Positions 23,315 through 35,379 of a stretch of DNA of 64,000 nucleotides are shown here, piece after piece (position 1 is the first letter of the stretch; each line of letters starts with the position of its first letter). Source of the DNA: Pelobates cultripes (lineage: Eukaryota; Chordata; Amphibia; Anura; Pelobatidae); the NCBI GenBank assembly GCA_933207985.1, contig OW240916.1, positions 138,102,122-138,166,121 on the forward strand, read 5' to 3'. The notes under the pieces are model-generated. The model made no database searches, was not told the DNA's origin, and saw only the letters and a list, made by a program, of their open reading frames with translations. Position numbers and translations under genes: made by a program.

Positions 23315-23870
23315 ATGGAGATAAAAAATAAATATCATATCAAATCCCATTCGAAGAGTTGTAGCTTTCTCAATAAAATTCTCCATTCAAGACCAAGCTC
23401 TACATCAAGAAATATTAAATTTATTTTCAAAAGATGCCATCATACAGGTTCCGATGAACAGTCCAGGTTTTGCAAGCTATTTATTCATGGTCAAAAAAAT
23501 AAAGATGCTGGTCACATATCCGTCATAAATCTAAAATATTTAAACAATTTTGTCAGATACCATCATTTCAAAATCGAGCGAATTTATTACTTTAAAGACC
23601 TTTTAATAATCAATGATTAGTTGATAAAAATAGATTTTAAGGATGCACACCTTACAGTACCTATTCACCATTCTTGTCAGAATTATCTTCAATTCATATG
23701 GGAAGGGAAGACATGGCAATTTAAATCTTTACCTTTTGGCTTATCTTCTGCACCTTGGTGTCTTACCACTAAGTTTAAGTAAAAGGAATTTAAGGGATAA
23801 TGAATCATTGTCACTCGCGTCTTTAATAAAATCTATATTTTCTGATGTCAAGACTAGGAAAGCTTGAATT
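23315..23870 (+). pseudogene. DIRS reverse transcriptase remnant
   Basis: The frame reads ISVINLKYLNNFVRYHHFKI, passes one stop at about 23618, then continues in the same frame with KIDFKDAHLTVPIHH and FKSLPFGLSSAPWC. These are RT motifs up to the FGLSSAP box in DIRS/gypsy-like enzymes. The catalytic YxDD box downstream is missing. Confidence 0.8.
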
Positions 23871-24089
23871 ATGCACTCTTAGTATTTTTACTAAAGGTAG
23901 TGTGGTAACAGTGTTGCAACTGTCTTGTACAATGTGATTAGGAATTAAAGGAAAACTGGAATTATTTTAGTATTAAAGAAAATAAAAGATATATGTATTA
24001 TATGTCCATTCCCTTCCCAAAAGGAATTTCTCTCACCAAGAGCCATGGTTGATTAAGGCTCTGGGAAATGTGAGTGTAATCACAATATA

Positions 24090-24145
24090 CATGTGTGTGT
24101 GTGTGTGTGTGTGTGTATGTATATATATATATATATATATATATT
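24090..24145. repeat. (GT)n(AT)n microsatellite
   Basis: A run of GT dinucleotides passes into AT dinucleotides. Confidence 0.95.
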
Positions 24146-24419
24146 AATTATAGTTTGAATCAGATTGTCTGCACTGGATTTCTTTGGGGTTATTCTTTTT
24201 ACAGATGTTTTGCAAAGATATCTGATACGTATCTATATCTGAGTGCAACACTTTTTCGAATATAAATGACAGCTGCTGCTTCCCTGCAGTTGGATGCTGC
24301 CCGCTTGAATGGTGCATCCTTATATAGTTTGAATATCATGATATTATGCCTTCCCTTAAAGTGACAGAATCATCTAGGCAAGCCAATTATAATACATTTT
24401 GGAGTGCACCAATCAGAAC

Positions 24420-24728
24420 ATGTAAGCTTATGTAATGCATATTTGGGCCCTTATTCAGTGCTCTATTGTGGTTTATGCCTTGACCCACATTTAGTGCTTA
24501 TAGCAAGTCTCGCTTGACATTTTGATATTGGCCTTGTCTTGTATTTGACTTTGTGTATCTCTGGAATCCTGACCCGGCGTGTTCATTAGTTTATCCATAT
24601 TTCTATTATCCTGACCCTGGCTATTACTGACGTTGTCTTTATCTTTCTTATGTTAAGTCCAGCCACTCTAAGGCCTAGTAATATGCCTATTTAGTATCTC
24701 TGTAAGTTAGGGTACGACCCTGTGACAG
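24420..24728. mobile_element. Possible LTR fragment
   Basis: The text ACCCGGCGTGTTC, ATCCTGACCCTGGC and the end GTACGACCCTGTGACA resemble gypsy-type LTRs of frogs. The right end TGTGACA is followed by GAACC; the sequence before TGTAAGC at 24421 is GAACA, so a 5-bp duplication with one mismatch is possible. The left end is uncertain. Confidence 0.35.
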
Positions 24729-24779
24729 AACCGAATGGTATGTACATACACTTACCAGTCTATTACAAAATGTATGCAT

Positions 24780-24828
24780 AATATATATATATTATTATAT
24801 ATATATAAAATATATATATATTATTTTG
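24780..24828. repeat. AT-rich microsatellite
   Basis: ATATATAT runs broken by ATTATT. Confidence 0.85.
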
Positions 24829-25586
24829 CTGTGAACTATATACATTTTTCAGCATTTTGGTTAATCAGAAATGGTTTCATAAATAAAAATCTGTCTGATC
24901 TGATGAAATGCCACATAGACGAAACCCAATTTGCCTTAAACAAAAGTTTTTTCACTGTGCACAAGTTTATTACCCAAAATGGGGAAATGTAAAAAAATAT
25001 TACAGAGTAGCATTTAACTAAAAAGCTAAACAAAGAAATATCTGTAGTCTACATTTTTCTTAACCATGTGTGAGTCTTTGTATGATTGGATACATTCTGA
25101 CTAGAATGGATTTAAAGCATTTATGGGGACATCAACCTTGTGCTACTTCTCTAATTATCTCGTTTTGCCTTAGGGCCCAGGATATTGCTAGTCTGGCTCT
25201 GATTTCTACCTTCCCCCTGCCAAATGATTTGTTCATATACTTACTGTATATCCAGCAAACTAGGCATCCTCAAAAACTATTTAAATGACAACTCAAAAAA
25301 AGTATTTATTCTAATTGGCGTTTATGCCAACATACTGTATAGTCATAGCATTTATATTCTGCTGTCATTTAATAATTCTACACAAAGAAAACTGGCATTG
25401 CAACATTCTGATTCACATTTGTCTCAGAGCTGGTTTTTTTAATTTAATTATTTATGTGGTGCTGGTTGAACATGTAGAATAAATACAGTATGTGATTGCC
25501 CTTGTTATTACTACCTTCTGGACCAAGGTGAAGACACCCTGATTAGGCATTATCATTTTCCCAAGATGGCCCAAGACACTAAGGAA

Positions 25587-25587
<1 letters not shown>

Positions 25588-25622
<35 letters not shown>

Positions 25623-25685
25623 CACACACACACATATACACATACATATACACATACACATATACATACACACACACACAATATG
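25588..25685. repeat. (AT)n(CA)n microsatellite
   Basis: A pure AT run followed by ACACACACAC and CATATACA units. Frames on both strands are repeat translations. Confidence 0.95.
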
Positions 25686-25989
25686 AGGATGCTGCTGAGA
25701 CCAATACATACAAGATCCAGCACACTCACCCATTCACTAAACAGCAACTTCAAAGCTCACAAAATTTAAAGGTTTTCTCTAAAACATCTCACTATAAAAA
25801 TAATGGGGGTTTAGCTACAGTATATAATCATACATCGTATAAGCCCACCATAATGCCCATTTTTGGCAGGTCCTGTTCTAATAACCTAAAGCTGCTCTTA
25901 TGAGATTAGTCCACTTACTTGGGAAATCCATAAATGTTTGCAAAATGATCAAATCTGCATTAAAGCAGATAAATATACCAATACTTTAG

Positions 25990-26275
25990 ACTATGGGTAT
26001 TCAACCTGGTCCCTACCGTCCACTAGTGGTGGTTTGGGATTTCAGGTGGGTGGTGGTGGGTTCTGCAGAAAACTCCCAGTGGTCCTCGATGGCCTGTGGA
26101 CCAAGGCTGGTAGGGGAGATTATTTCTGCTTATCTGCCAGTCCATGCAGAGCCAGCCTTGCTGTAAGCCCTCCTGGGTTGATGAGAAGATCAAAGATCTC
26201 CCTCACCGGAACTCTGGTACTTAGTTCCAGCAGAGGGAGGGAAGGCTGTGTGTTCCTCCCGTGAGCAGGCTGGTC
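25990..26275. mobile_element. hAT-like left-end fragment, same family as 62207-63702
   Basis: CTATGGGTATTCAACCTGGTCCCTACCG closely follows the 62207 end (CATGGGTCATCAACCTGG, then TCCCTACCGCCCAC). No matching right end or target duplication is found. The remainder to 26275 is GC-rich compared with its neighbours and includes a short inverted pair around GGGAGATT and AGATCTCCC. Confidence 0.55.
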
Positions 26276-27915
26276 AGACCCAAAACAAAACCTAGAATTT
26301 GAGCTATATGTTTGTTCAACTATAATTTACCTCTTTCATATTAAGTGCACTTACACATTTTGTATATCGTTTTGTTCACGAGAAACAGGGCTTTCATTTC
26401 ACATCATCAGTATTTATATAAGAATCATAACATAATATGAATAAAATCTAAAAATAAAAATGTAAGAAATGTTATTTTCCAAGTTCTGCATGGCGTTTTA
26501 ACTGTGAATGTCATAATACTGTTAGCATGCAAATTTGTATGCTGTGATATCTCACAAGTACAATGATGCCCACCATGTATAGGTTTTTATGGTGTCATGT
26601 GATGGTGCCAAAACTGACATGGTACCGGGTGATTGCAATTTTCAGAACATTTGTGGTGTTTTTAATCTACAGACACTTGATTACGTGCCTTGTTTTTGAA
26701 CATAAACAAATGCGAATAAAATGAATGGGTCTGAATGCTTTCCTAATGCACTCTATATTGTCTGCAGCAGGACTAGTTCTTCAGTAATCCTGCTCTTATA
26801 CCTGTGTGGACTCTAACATGGTGGCAGGGTCGACTGGCCCGTTCCATTATGTAATTGGTGGGGTATGCATTAACCATGAGCTAGTACAGCATGAGTATAA
26901 TTTCAAAAAACAAAAATGTGAAGACATGTTTTTAAATTATAATTATAAAGCAAATTATGAATATTCTTCAATTTACTATTTTTTGTATTAGGTTCTGAAG
27001 AAAAAAGAAATTAGATAAGAATAATTGAAATGATCATACTGCAATCACCATACTTTCTTCTTTGTCTCTGCAATGCTCACACACATTAAAATCAAAAAGA
27101 TTAAAAAAAATTTGTACATTTTTCTAGTCAGCCTGCATAGATTATCAGTCATAGTGTATATACTCTATTAGTGGAGAAGTGGTGTATTGTCCTTTGTGAC
27201 TTTACTGTGTTATATTAGTTTGCAAATTAGTGTGAACATATTACAATAACTAGAAGCAATAGTTTGCCCCAGTGGCGCAGAGTTACATTTGGGAAATCAC
27301 TACAGTTAGTCACAGAGTAATAAGGAATACTTTCTTAAAAATATATTTTTATTTCCTGTTTCTTGGGGGACAAAGGGAGACAAAAAGGGTAACTGTTCTT
27401 TTCATCAACTGAAAAAATATTCTTATTTTGTGTTTCTTTGCTAAAATAATTTTTAACATATTTAATTTGTATCAAATATGCTCTGATGGGGACTAAACCA
27501 TGGGGATTACATTCACACATTTTATTTTCTGACTACAATGGATTGTTCATTAAGTAGTGCATTAAAAGATTGCATCTGCAGTACATATAGTCTTGGTTTT
27601 CTGGGGTTATTATATATCTGTGCATCCGATGATAAAAAAAAAAAAAAAATGCTAATATGTTCATAAGAAAATATGCTTTGTAGCTATAGGGTTAATGTTT
27701 TAGGTAGCACCTGGGGATCTGTCAGAAAAATGTAACTGGAGAATATCTTGGACTGAGTAATGTGGCAATGTACTATATTGATGTATTAAGAAAGTATTTT
27801 AGGATTGCCCTTTCCAATCTAGCATTTTATCTGACAGGCTGTCATCAATAGACTGAAATGTTGGCAGAAGTAATGGATTTCCCAATTCAATGGATATGTA
27901 TTCTGCTCACAGTAC
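26276..27915. other. AT-rich sequence with poly(A) and poly(T) runs
   Basis: No coding frame or repeat end is recognised. Homopolymer runs lie near 27631 (A) and 27920 (T). Confidence 0.45.
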
Positions 27916-28029
27916 TAGGTTTTTTTTTTTTTTTTTTTTTAAACAATGAAGTTGTCATTTAAACCCCTCCCCTCCCCCCCCCCCAAAAAAAACCAGTCTG
28001 TCAATATGAATCGCAACATTTCTCACACA

Positions 28030-28500
28030 CAGAACCAGATTAAGGTTGCCCAGGGCCCTAAGAAGAGTGTCAGATTGGGACCCCCTCCTAGAGTTCTGGG
28101 CTCTGTTTCTGTGAGTGGTGTGTGTGGAGCAGAGCTGCATGGAGAGCTGAGTGTCTGTGTGACTAGCATTATATACTTGTATATGTGCCTAGGCAGATTT
28201 CTGTGTGATTGGGTGTCTTCTGTATAGAAGCATATGTGTGTGGCGTAGTTGCTTGCATTGTGTGTAAGAGTGCCTGCTTGTGGTGTTTGCGTGTTGTGTT
28301 AATGGCGAAGCTGGGTTTCATTGTGTTTGACAATGACTACCTTCAGTGGGTAATTCTGATATGGTGTGTAAGGGGGTGACTGTTGGGGTAAGTGTGAGAT
28401 GGTGAGATGAGTAAATGTGGTAGGGTTAGGGGGCGAGTGTGGCAGGGTGAGGATGGCCTGTGTGATAGCGCTTTGGGGGTAGGTGTGAAAGGGTGAGTGA
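28030..28500. mobile_element. Possible hAT left end followed by TG-rich degenerate repeats
   Basis: CAGAACCAGATTAAGG at 28030 resembles another frog hAT terminus. It is followed by GTGTGTGG-rich degenerate repeats and then GGGTGAGTGTG-like units, the same order (end, then TG-rich repeats) as in the bounded hAT elements here. No right end was found. Confidence 0.4.
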
Positions 28501-28916
28501 CAATTAGAAAAGGGGGTATTTAGTGGTGAAGAAAGCCCTTCTCAAATTAGCTTATAATCTATGGGTAGACATGAACAGGGGTAAACTGTAAATTATTGGA
28601 TATTCATGAGGGAATTGTAAAATTTTGGGCCAAAACAAACAAAACCTCCATATTTGGATATTTGGCTTCCCTGGTGAATTCCCAACAAAACTGTTTATCA
28701 ATAACCTTAAACGCATACTAAACTGTGAAAAACTGATGAAGGTATGTCCATTTGAAACCTAAAATAGGTTAACTGAAAATGTAAGATATAATTACTTAGA
28801 CTGAAAGAATTTTAAAAGTGGTTTCACATTTTACAAGAAGGATAGGCTGGAAGGGCACAACTGGCACCAAATCCATTACAGAACATCATAGTGGTTATGC
28901 TGCTTGGAGTGTTCAT

Positions 28917-29346
28917 TTAAAGGAATATTATAGGGTCAGGAACACAAACATGTATTCCTGACCATACAGTGTGCTGCTGCTGGCTCTTCCCTCATCTGCC
29001 TTCATGGCTGAAATCATCAGAAGTGATGATCTGAGCCAATCACAATGCTTTTCCATAGGAAAACATTTGATTGGGTGAGATTGTCAAGGAGTAAGATCAG
29101 GGGCAGAGCCAGTACAAGGCAAACACAGCCCTGGTCAATTAGCAACTCCTCATAGAGATGAATTGAATTAATGCAACTCTTTGAATAAAGTTCAGTGTCT
29201 GAATGACACGGAATGGCAGCAGCATTGCCTAGGAAGCACCATTAGTAGCTATCTGAGGAGTGGGCAGTTGAGGTAATGTAAAAAGGCTGAATGGAATGAT
29301 TTTACAATAAGCTGTAGTTGTTCTAGTGAATAAAGTGTCCCTTTAA
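28917..29346. mobile_element. TTAA MITE, copy 4 (inverse orientation to copy 1)
   Basis: TTAA at 28917 and 29343. The left end AAGGAATATTATAGGGTCAGG corresponds to the right end of copy 1, and the right end GTAGTTGTTCTAGTGAATAAAG to its left end. The interior shares AAAACATTTGATTGGGTGAG and the CTCCTCATAGAGATG segment. Confidence 0.85.
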
Positions 29347-29619
29347 TAACAAGATTTTTTAATATAAATATTTATTACATTAGTCTGTAATATCATTAAT
29401 GTAAACATAGCTGGTAAGATGTAAACATAAAGATAGAAGATATGCAGTAGCTTATGTCATGAGTGGGGGTTAAACCCTAGTGAAATTAATTCACTAATAA
29501 TGAACAAAAGTGTGAGGGGAACAGGAGAGAAAGGATAGTGGTAGAGTATCCTATGGAGTGGAATACCCTACTAGTTGCAGGAAACAGTAAGGGTACAGTA
29601 GAGAACTTAACGTGCAACC

Positions 29620-30178
29620 TTAAAGGATTACTATAGGGTCAGGAACACAAACATGTATTCCTGACCCTATAGTGTTAAAACCACCATCTAGCCCCCCTGG
29701 GCCTCTCATGCCTCCATAAATATAGCAAAATCTTACTGTATTCAAGCCAGAAGCTGTAACTCTCATGCCGTTTGCCTAAAAATAAAAAAACAAGCAGTCT
29801 GCTGACATCATCAGATGTGGTAGCCTGATCCAATCACAGTGATTCCCCATAGGATTGGCTGAGACTGACAAAGAGGCAGAACAGGGGCAGAGCCAGCATG
29901 ATTCAAACACAGCCCTGGCCAATCAGCATCTCCTCATAGAGATGAATTGAATCAATGAATCTCTATGAGGAAAGTTCAGTGTCTGCATGCAGAGGGAGGA
30001 GACACTGAATGTTTGGATGCATTTTAGGCAGCCATGACCCAGGAAGGATCTATAACAGCCATCTGAGGAGTGGCCAGTGAAGTTATCACTAGGCTGTAAT
30101 GTAAACACTGCATTTTCTCTGAAAAGACCGTGTTTACAGCAAAAAGCCTGAAGGTAATGATTCTACTCATTCTACTTG
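29620..30178. mobile_element. TTAA MITE, copy 5, right end missing
   Basis: TTAA at 29620 is followed by a terminal hairpin: CTATAGGGTCAGGAA (29631-29645) pairs exactly with 29658-29672. The body follows copy 4 to about 30178, where the expected final end is replaced by the first unit of the fold-back-like repeats. Confidence 0.8.
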
Positions 30179-31313
30179 TACCTGGGAGCCGCAGTAAGGG
30201 TTTTCCAATACTTGTCTGGGATTAGCAGCAAGTTGAAACAAAATTAATAGTGGGGGATTATTGTCTAAACTGTGCGTGATAGCTGTAGCTAATGACAATG
30301 AGTGCCCACTAATTGGTAGAAAATATAAGAAGTCTCAGAAGTCATCACCCAGAGTATCTGGGAGTTGCAGCAAGGTGTTTCCAACACTTGTCTGGGATTA
30401 GTGGCAAGATGAAACAAAATGCATGGTGAGGATTATTGTCTAAACTGTGCGTGATAGCTTGTAGCTGAAGACAATAAATGCAACAAATTAATAAATCAAA
30501 TAGACTAAAATCAACACTTTTCTGAGACTTGCAAAAAATACCCCACATACGTGAGGGTACTATTGTCTAAACTGTGCGTGGTAGCTGTAGTTTTAAGACA
30601 ATACGTCGGTTACAGAGTGCCCAGTAGTATCTGGGAGTCCCAGCCAGGTATTAACCAACACTGGCCTGGGATATGTCACAATTTCATACAAAAATTAGTA
30701 GTGGGCCAGAGTGATGAGCCAGAGTGGCAAAACATGCTTCAGGGGCACTGACTAGCACTATCCACAGCCACTGTACCAGCAGTCTTTCTACTAACAACTC
30801 CTTATCATGAGTGGCTTAATTAACTAGTGAGTCAGGGTCTCTATTCTAGCTATACTTCGCAGGATGTTGGAGGGAGGTTTCATCCTATTGCAGTGGGAAT
30901 ATTAGGCATTACTTTTAAGGCACAGATTGTTTGGGCACCTTATCTTAGGGTTTTCCCCTTCCCCTGCAGAGATCCAAGGTATTTCTTCAGCTTCATACAG
31001 CATTATGGGTGACTATTTTTACCATATCATCACCTATTGAGCCACAATAGAAACCTCCTCTGTCCCTTTTCTTGCAGAGATTCCTTATAAGATAAGGATT
31101 CTAGATAGGGTTCCCTCATTGACTCTAGCCCACTTAACTGAGACTTCATTCTTGTTTTATTAATTAGTAGGCATTTATTGTCTTCAGCTGCAACCTATCA
31201 CGCACAGCTTAGACAATAATCCCCACTATGCATTTTGTTTCAACTTGCCGCTAATCCTAAACAAGTGTTGGAAACCCTGCTGCGACTCCCAGATACAAGT
31301 GGGCACTCTTTAC
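30179..31313. mobile_element. Fold-back-like element with subrepeats in inverted arms
   Basis: Copies of a 140-170-bp unit (CTGGGAG..., CTTGTCTGGGATTAG, ATTATTGTCTAAACTGTGCG) lie at 30181-30320, 30356-30502 and, broken into two parts, 30555-30710. An inverted copy lies at 31153-31313. Between is about 440 bp of unrelated sequence without a clear gene. Inverted arms built from tandem subunits recall fold-back elements. Exact ends and target duplications were not found. Confidence 0.6.
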
Positions 31314-31336
31314 CCGACTTTTTACTTGATACTTTT

Positions 31337-32483
31337 TGTGACAGATCCATCTGTATAGACTAAGATTGCTGAATTCGTCTGTTTTGCCGTTTTCATGAAT
31401 TTACCCGTTCGCATGCCTTTGTTTAAGTGAATGGACTTTTCTGCCGAACGGAACTGCCGAACGGAAGGCCACCCAGAAGAGAAGTGTGCTGCTGGTTAAC
31501 CTATTGATCCCAATTAGAACGTTGCGGTTAACCACAGACACTTCTCAATTAAAACCGAATACAGGGTGGTCGTCGTTCGTATGTCGACCATGAGGCGGCG
31601 GCCATTTTAACCATGCGAAAGACCAGCGGTGTTCGACGGTTATTTCATGGAACTGAAAACGAACACGCTGAAGCTGTCGACCTCCCTTCTCAATCGACAG
31701 AAGTGTGCGAACACCGGCCGTTCGGGAGGTTTAAAGGCACGAATGGACTTACCCCAGATAGCCTTCCCATGGAGTCAATTGCATACCGAAGAACTGTAAT
31801 AGACTTTGACTCCATGGCGACTGAACTATGCGTATGGGATCTGAGCGCTATTCGACAATAATATGCACTTAGATCCAGGCTATCTGGGGATATGTGATAC
31901 GAATGGGTAGCATTCGACAAATGTAAAGTTATATATTTTTATGTGTTGAGTGTAAAATGGCGATTTGCCTCTGTCCTGGAGATAATTGAATTACTTCTCA
32001 ATTATCTCCAGGGCAAAGGGGAGGAATTACTATTGCATGCTGGGAATATTTTGTGTCTGTGGGTCCTGAACTGCCATATGTCTCTGTTGTCACAGTCTCC
32101 CATTTGGTCCCCTAGAGGAGTGTCCACCAAGTGGGAGACCTGCATAAATATGGGCAGGTAGCCCACAGTAAAGCCAGTTCTTGTTTTACCCTCAATGCGG
32201 AGCTTGGTCTCGTTATTGGGGGGATTTATTACCAACGACTAGAGACTGCTGGATGGGATTATTAGCCGCTTGGGAGATACCTGCGTTCAGCTGCTATTGG
32301 CGATTCGTGTGTTTGGAGCTCGTGAAGTGAAGTGCCTGTACGGACCCTGTTCGTGAGTTTACAGCGTTCCCTTTCTTGCGGTTCGTATGATTATACTGGA
32401 TATACATGCAGCCTGGGTTATTGCGAACAGGGAGCATCCACTAAACGGCGGTTTGTGCATTTCATGCTGAGGGTACTGTAACA
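31337..32483 (+). mobile_element. Solo LTR, 1147 bp, with 5-bp target duplication
   Basis: It begins TGTGACAGATCC and ends GTACTGTAACA, so it has TG...CA ends. The flanks are CTTTT at 31332-31336 and 32484-32488. A TATA-like CATAAATA lies near 32143, followed by CTTGGTCTCGTTATTGGG, reminiscent of the end of R/U5 in vertebrate endogenous retroviruses. No internal retroviral region adjoins it, so it is a solo LTR left by recombination. Open frames inside are short and not assigned. Confidence 0.75.
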
Positions 32484-32536
32484 CTTTTTATCACTTGATC
32501 TGTGAATAAAATCAGCATTTAGTGACGGTCTCCTAG

Positions 32537-32730
32537 TTAAAGTAACACTATAGTGAGAGGAATACAAACATGTATTCCTGTCACTATAGCTGTAATATAA
32601 CTTTGTTGCCCTTCAGGCCCCCTGTCTCTGAAAAGGCTGTGTTTGCATTTAAATGTCTGCAGGGGCATACTACACACCATAAGAACGACATTAAGCTGTA
32701 GTTGTTCTGGTGACTATAGTGTCCCTTTAA
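32537..32730. mobile_element. TTAA MITE, copy 6 (short, 194 bp)
   Basis: TTAA at 32537 and 32727. The left end AAGTAACACTATAGTGAG leads into a hairpin (ATAGTGAGAGGAATAC with GTATTCCTGTCACTAT). The right end GTTGTTCTGGTGACTATAG fits copy 1 inverted. The body is internally deleted compared with the 500-bp copies. Confidence 0.85.
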
Positions 32731-33824
32731 CAATCCTCCCTTTTCACATCAATCATCTCATTTTGTTTCCACAGGTCGAATTCAGAATCACAAATTGAAA
32801 TGTACACGTTCAGCCATTGCACATTTCAGTTGGTTTAGTACTCTGATATATTTCAGCTTAGAGTTCGGGAATGATCATCCGATCGGCCCAAATTTGGATG
32901 AATTGCAGTTCAGATTGAAACAAATCTCCAAGTCTATTAGAAATAATAATTATGATAACACAAAAATCTCGTAAATACTGGTATGTATAATTTCATGCAT
33001 TAAAATTCCACATGCGGTTCTATGTTCTATAAAAAGTAAAATCAATAATAATAAATAATCATAATATTTTAATTGGACCTGTCACTCCAAATGAATAATG
33101 CTTGGAATTGAACAGAAATATATATTAGTGTATATTACTCAATATTTCAGGAAATGCATGGATCAAAATAGATTTATATCCAGACTTTTGCTTCACAAAT
33201 ACTTACAGGATATTAGAAGTCAGTGGAAGTGTATTGTAGGAAAGGGGAGCTATGTCACAGAGATGAGAACAAAAATCATTGCCTCTCAATATACTTTTAA
33301 TTACACTGTTACTGTAAACTTTGCCAGCTTTGCTCTTTAAAGGGCATGTGTGTCATTTTTTTTATGAGAGGTGAACTTAGACAGCTTGAAACTTGGATAT
33401 TTTTTAATATTTGTTTCTGTCAAAAATAGATCTGACTATTTCAAGAAATGTCAATGCATGTTGTAAATTATATGTGCTGTGGCAATGACGAATTTCATAC
33501 AAAGCAATAATTTATTTACTTTAACATAAAATCCCCAGCAACAAAATTAAACTATTGAGTAATATATATTTATGAGCAACATATATTTATTGAATTCTTA
33601 ATTAATGCAAGATGTGTGGATAGAAATGCAGAATAAATCTATATAGTTGATGCATTTTATATATCAAATAATTCATGTATTTTATATATAAATCAAATCT
33701 AAGTAGTAGGAAAGAAGAAGCATGCAATTCAACAAGACTACTTGTAATATATATATATATATATATTACATTTTTTATAAATAAATAGTTCACATATAAC
33801 TCCAATGCCTTGGTTAGGTGGTTA
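32731..33824. other. AT-rich sequence without recognised features
   Basis: Nothing coding or repeat-like was recognised except a short TA microsatellite near 33750-33766. Confidence 0.45.
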
Positions 33825-34300
33825 CAGGGGTGTACCTAAAGCATTTGGCACCCAAGACGGATCCTAAATTGTAGGTGTGTGTTTGTATGTAGTGATGGCA
33901 TTCAAATGCAGGCGTGCATCTGTGTGTCGTGTGTTTATATATAATGGTGGTGTTTTAATACTTAAGTGTGTTTGTAGTGTTGAGGTTTGAATACAGGGGT
34001 GTATTTGTGTGTAGTGTTGGCAAGTTGCTGATATGTATGCACATACATACGCACACACATACACACAGTGATGCACTTGCAGATATATAGACATACAGAC
34101 AGACACTGACACACAAGGAAATACAGACACACAGCTACACACACATACTCACACATGCATATACACAGACACAAACACACATACAAATACAAACAGACAC
34201 AGGTACAAACATGCAAATACACAGACACACAGTCGCACATAGATACACAGATGCAAACACACACAGATACACATGCAGATAGACACGTACACTGTGTGTG
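33825..34300. mobile_element. hAT-like left end followed by TG/CA repeats
   Basis: CAGGGGTGTACCTAAAGC at 33825 looks like an hAT terminus. It is followed by TTTGTATGTAGTG units shared, inverted, with the hAT element at 17091-20214, then by CA-rich repeats. No right terminus or target duplication could be found, so the true extent, perhaps to about 35160, is open. Confidence 0.45.
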
Positions 34301-34850
34301 TTTTATAGTGGATGCACTGTGTGTAGTGGATGCAGTGTCTAGTGCATGTAGTGTGAGTGTTTGTGTAGTGCATATAGTGTGCACGTTTGTGTAGTGCATA
34401 TAGTGTGCATGTTTGTGTAGTGTACGTGTTTGTGAAGTGCATGTTGTGTGCATGTTGTGTGCATTTTTGTGTAGCCAATGCAGTGTGTTTGTATAGTGGA
34501 TGCAGTATGTGTTTGTGTAGTGCATGTAGTGTGTGTGTGTGTGTAGTAGATACAGTGTCTTTTTGTCTAGTGGATATAGTGTCTGTTGTGTGGGATAAGT
34601 ACTGGAAAAAGCAGATTTTTAATTAGTTGAGCTTATTCCCCCTTTCCCTCCACAGGCAAGAGGCAGGGAGGGGGGGAAATAAGCATAACTAATTTAAAAA
34701 AAACCTCTCCCCCCCAGTACTTATCCCACACAACAAACACACACAGTACATGCACTACACAAACAGACACTGCATACAAAACACACTGCATGCACTACAC
34801 TCACGCTGCATCCATAAACACACATCACACTATTTCCCCCCTCCCTGTAT
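34300..34850. repeat. Long inverted repeat of TG/CA-rich sequence
   Basis: The core is a 21-bp perfect stem (34585-34605 with 34714-34734, containing TGTGGGATAAGTACTGG). TG-rich text runs into it from the left and the complementary CA-rich text leaves it on the right (for example ACACACAGTACATGCACTAC). The whole can fold into a large hairpin. Confidence 0.75.
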
Positions 34851-34907
34851 CCTACCTGTGGCTAGGAAGGGGGAACACATTTCCCTGGTAGTCCGGTGGC
34901 TATAGCA

Positions 34908-35117
34908 GGGACCCAGGAGTCATCTTGCACCCTCCAGCAGCAGCATGCCCTTTCCTCTTGCGAGTCGTGATAGCATTGCCGCGGGTTGCCACGGTAACGC
35001 TCCGGTATGCATTGCGTGCTGCATGGAGCATTGCCATAGCAACCTGCGGCAATGCTCTCGCGGCTTGCGACAGGAAAAGATATACTGCTGGAGGGTGCAA
35101 GAAGACTCCTGGGTCCC
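34908..35117. repeat. 210-bp GC-rich imperfect palindrome
   Basis: GGGACCCAGGAGTC at 34908 pairs with GACTCCTGGGTCCC ending at 35117, and the arms continue through CTTGCACCCTCCAGCAG and AGCATTGCCGC to a centre near 35012. Pairing over the arms is about 85 percent by eye. Four overlapping open frames in it are by-products of its GC content. Confidence 0.8.
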
Positions 35118-35338
35118 TCTTCACAATGCAAGAAGAACCAAGAGCAGCATTTTAATATTTTGGTAACACAAAGAGAGCATTAGAGAGAAAGAATGGGGTC
35201 ACTGTTGGGTCATTGCAAGCTAATATGTGTTATTTCCATGCACAACCAAAATAAAGAATATATATATAAAAAGATGCATGGATTTATTATAGTGTTTGTT
35301 GTCAAAGTTTTAAATTATTTCCTATACATAAACACTAG

Positions 35339-35340
<2 letters not shown>

Positions 35341-35376
<36 letters not shown>
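35341..35376. repeat. (CA)n microsatellite
   Basis: A pure CA run. Confidence 0.97.

Positions 35377-35379
<3 letters not shown>

Larger units (their letters stand above)
21500..23890 (+). mobile_element. DIRS-type retrotransposon remnant
   Basis: A gag-like region (21909-22960) is followed by reverse-transcriptase remnants (23315-23867). The order and motifs fit DIRS elements, which move with a tyrosine recombinase. The recombinase and methyltransferase-like regions and both terminal repeats were not found, so the copy is truncated after the first half of the RT. Confidence 0.75.

Noticed and set aside
31613..31861. Open frame of 82 codons with mixed composition
   Set aside because: It lies inside the U3-like part of a solo LTR and has no recognised domain.
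33962..34525. Open frame of 187 codons on the minus strand
   Set aside because: Cys/Val/His/Thr-rich translation of TG/CA repeats.
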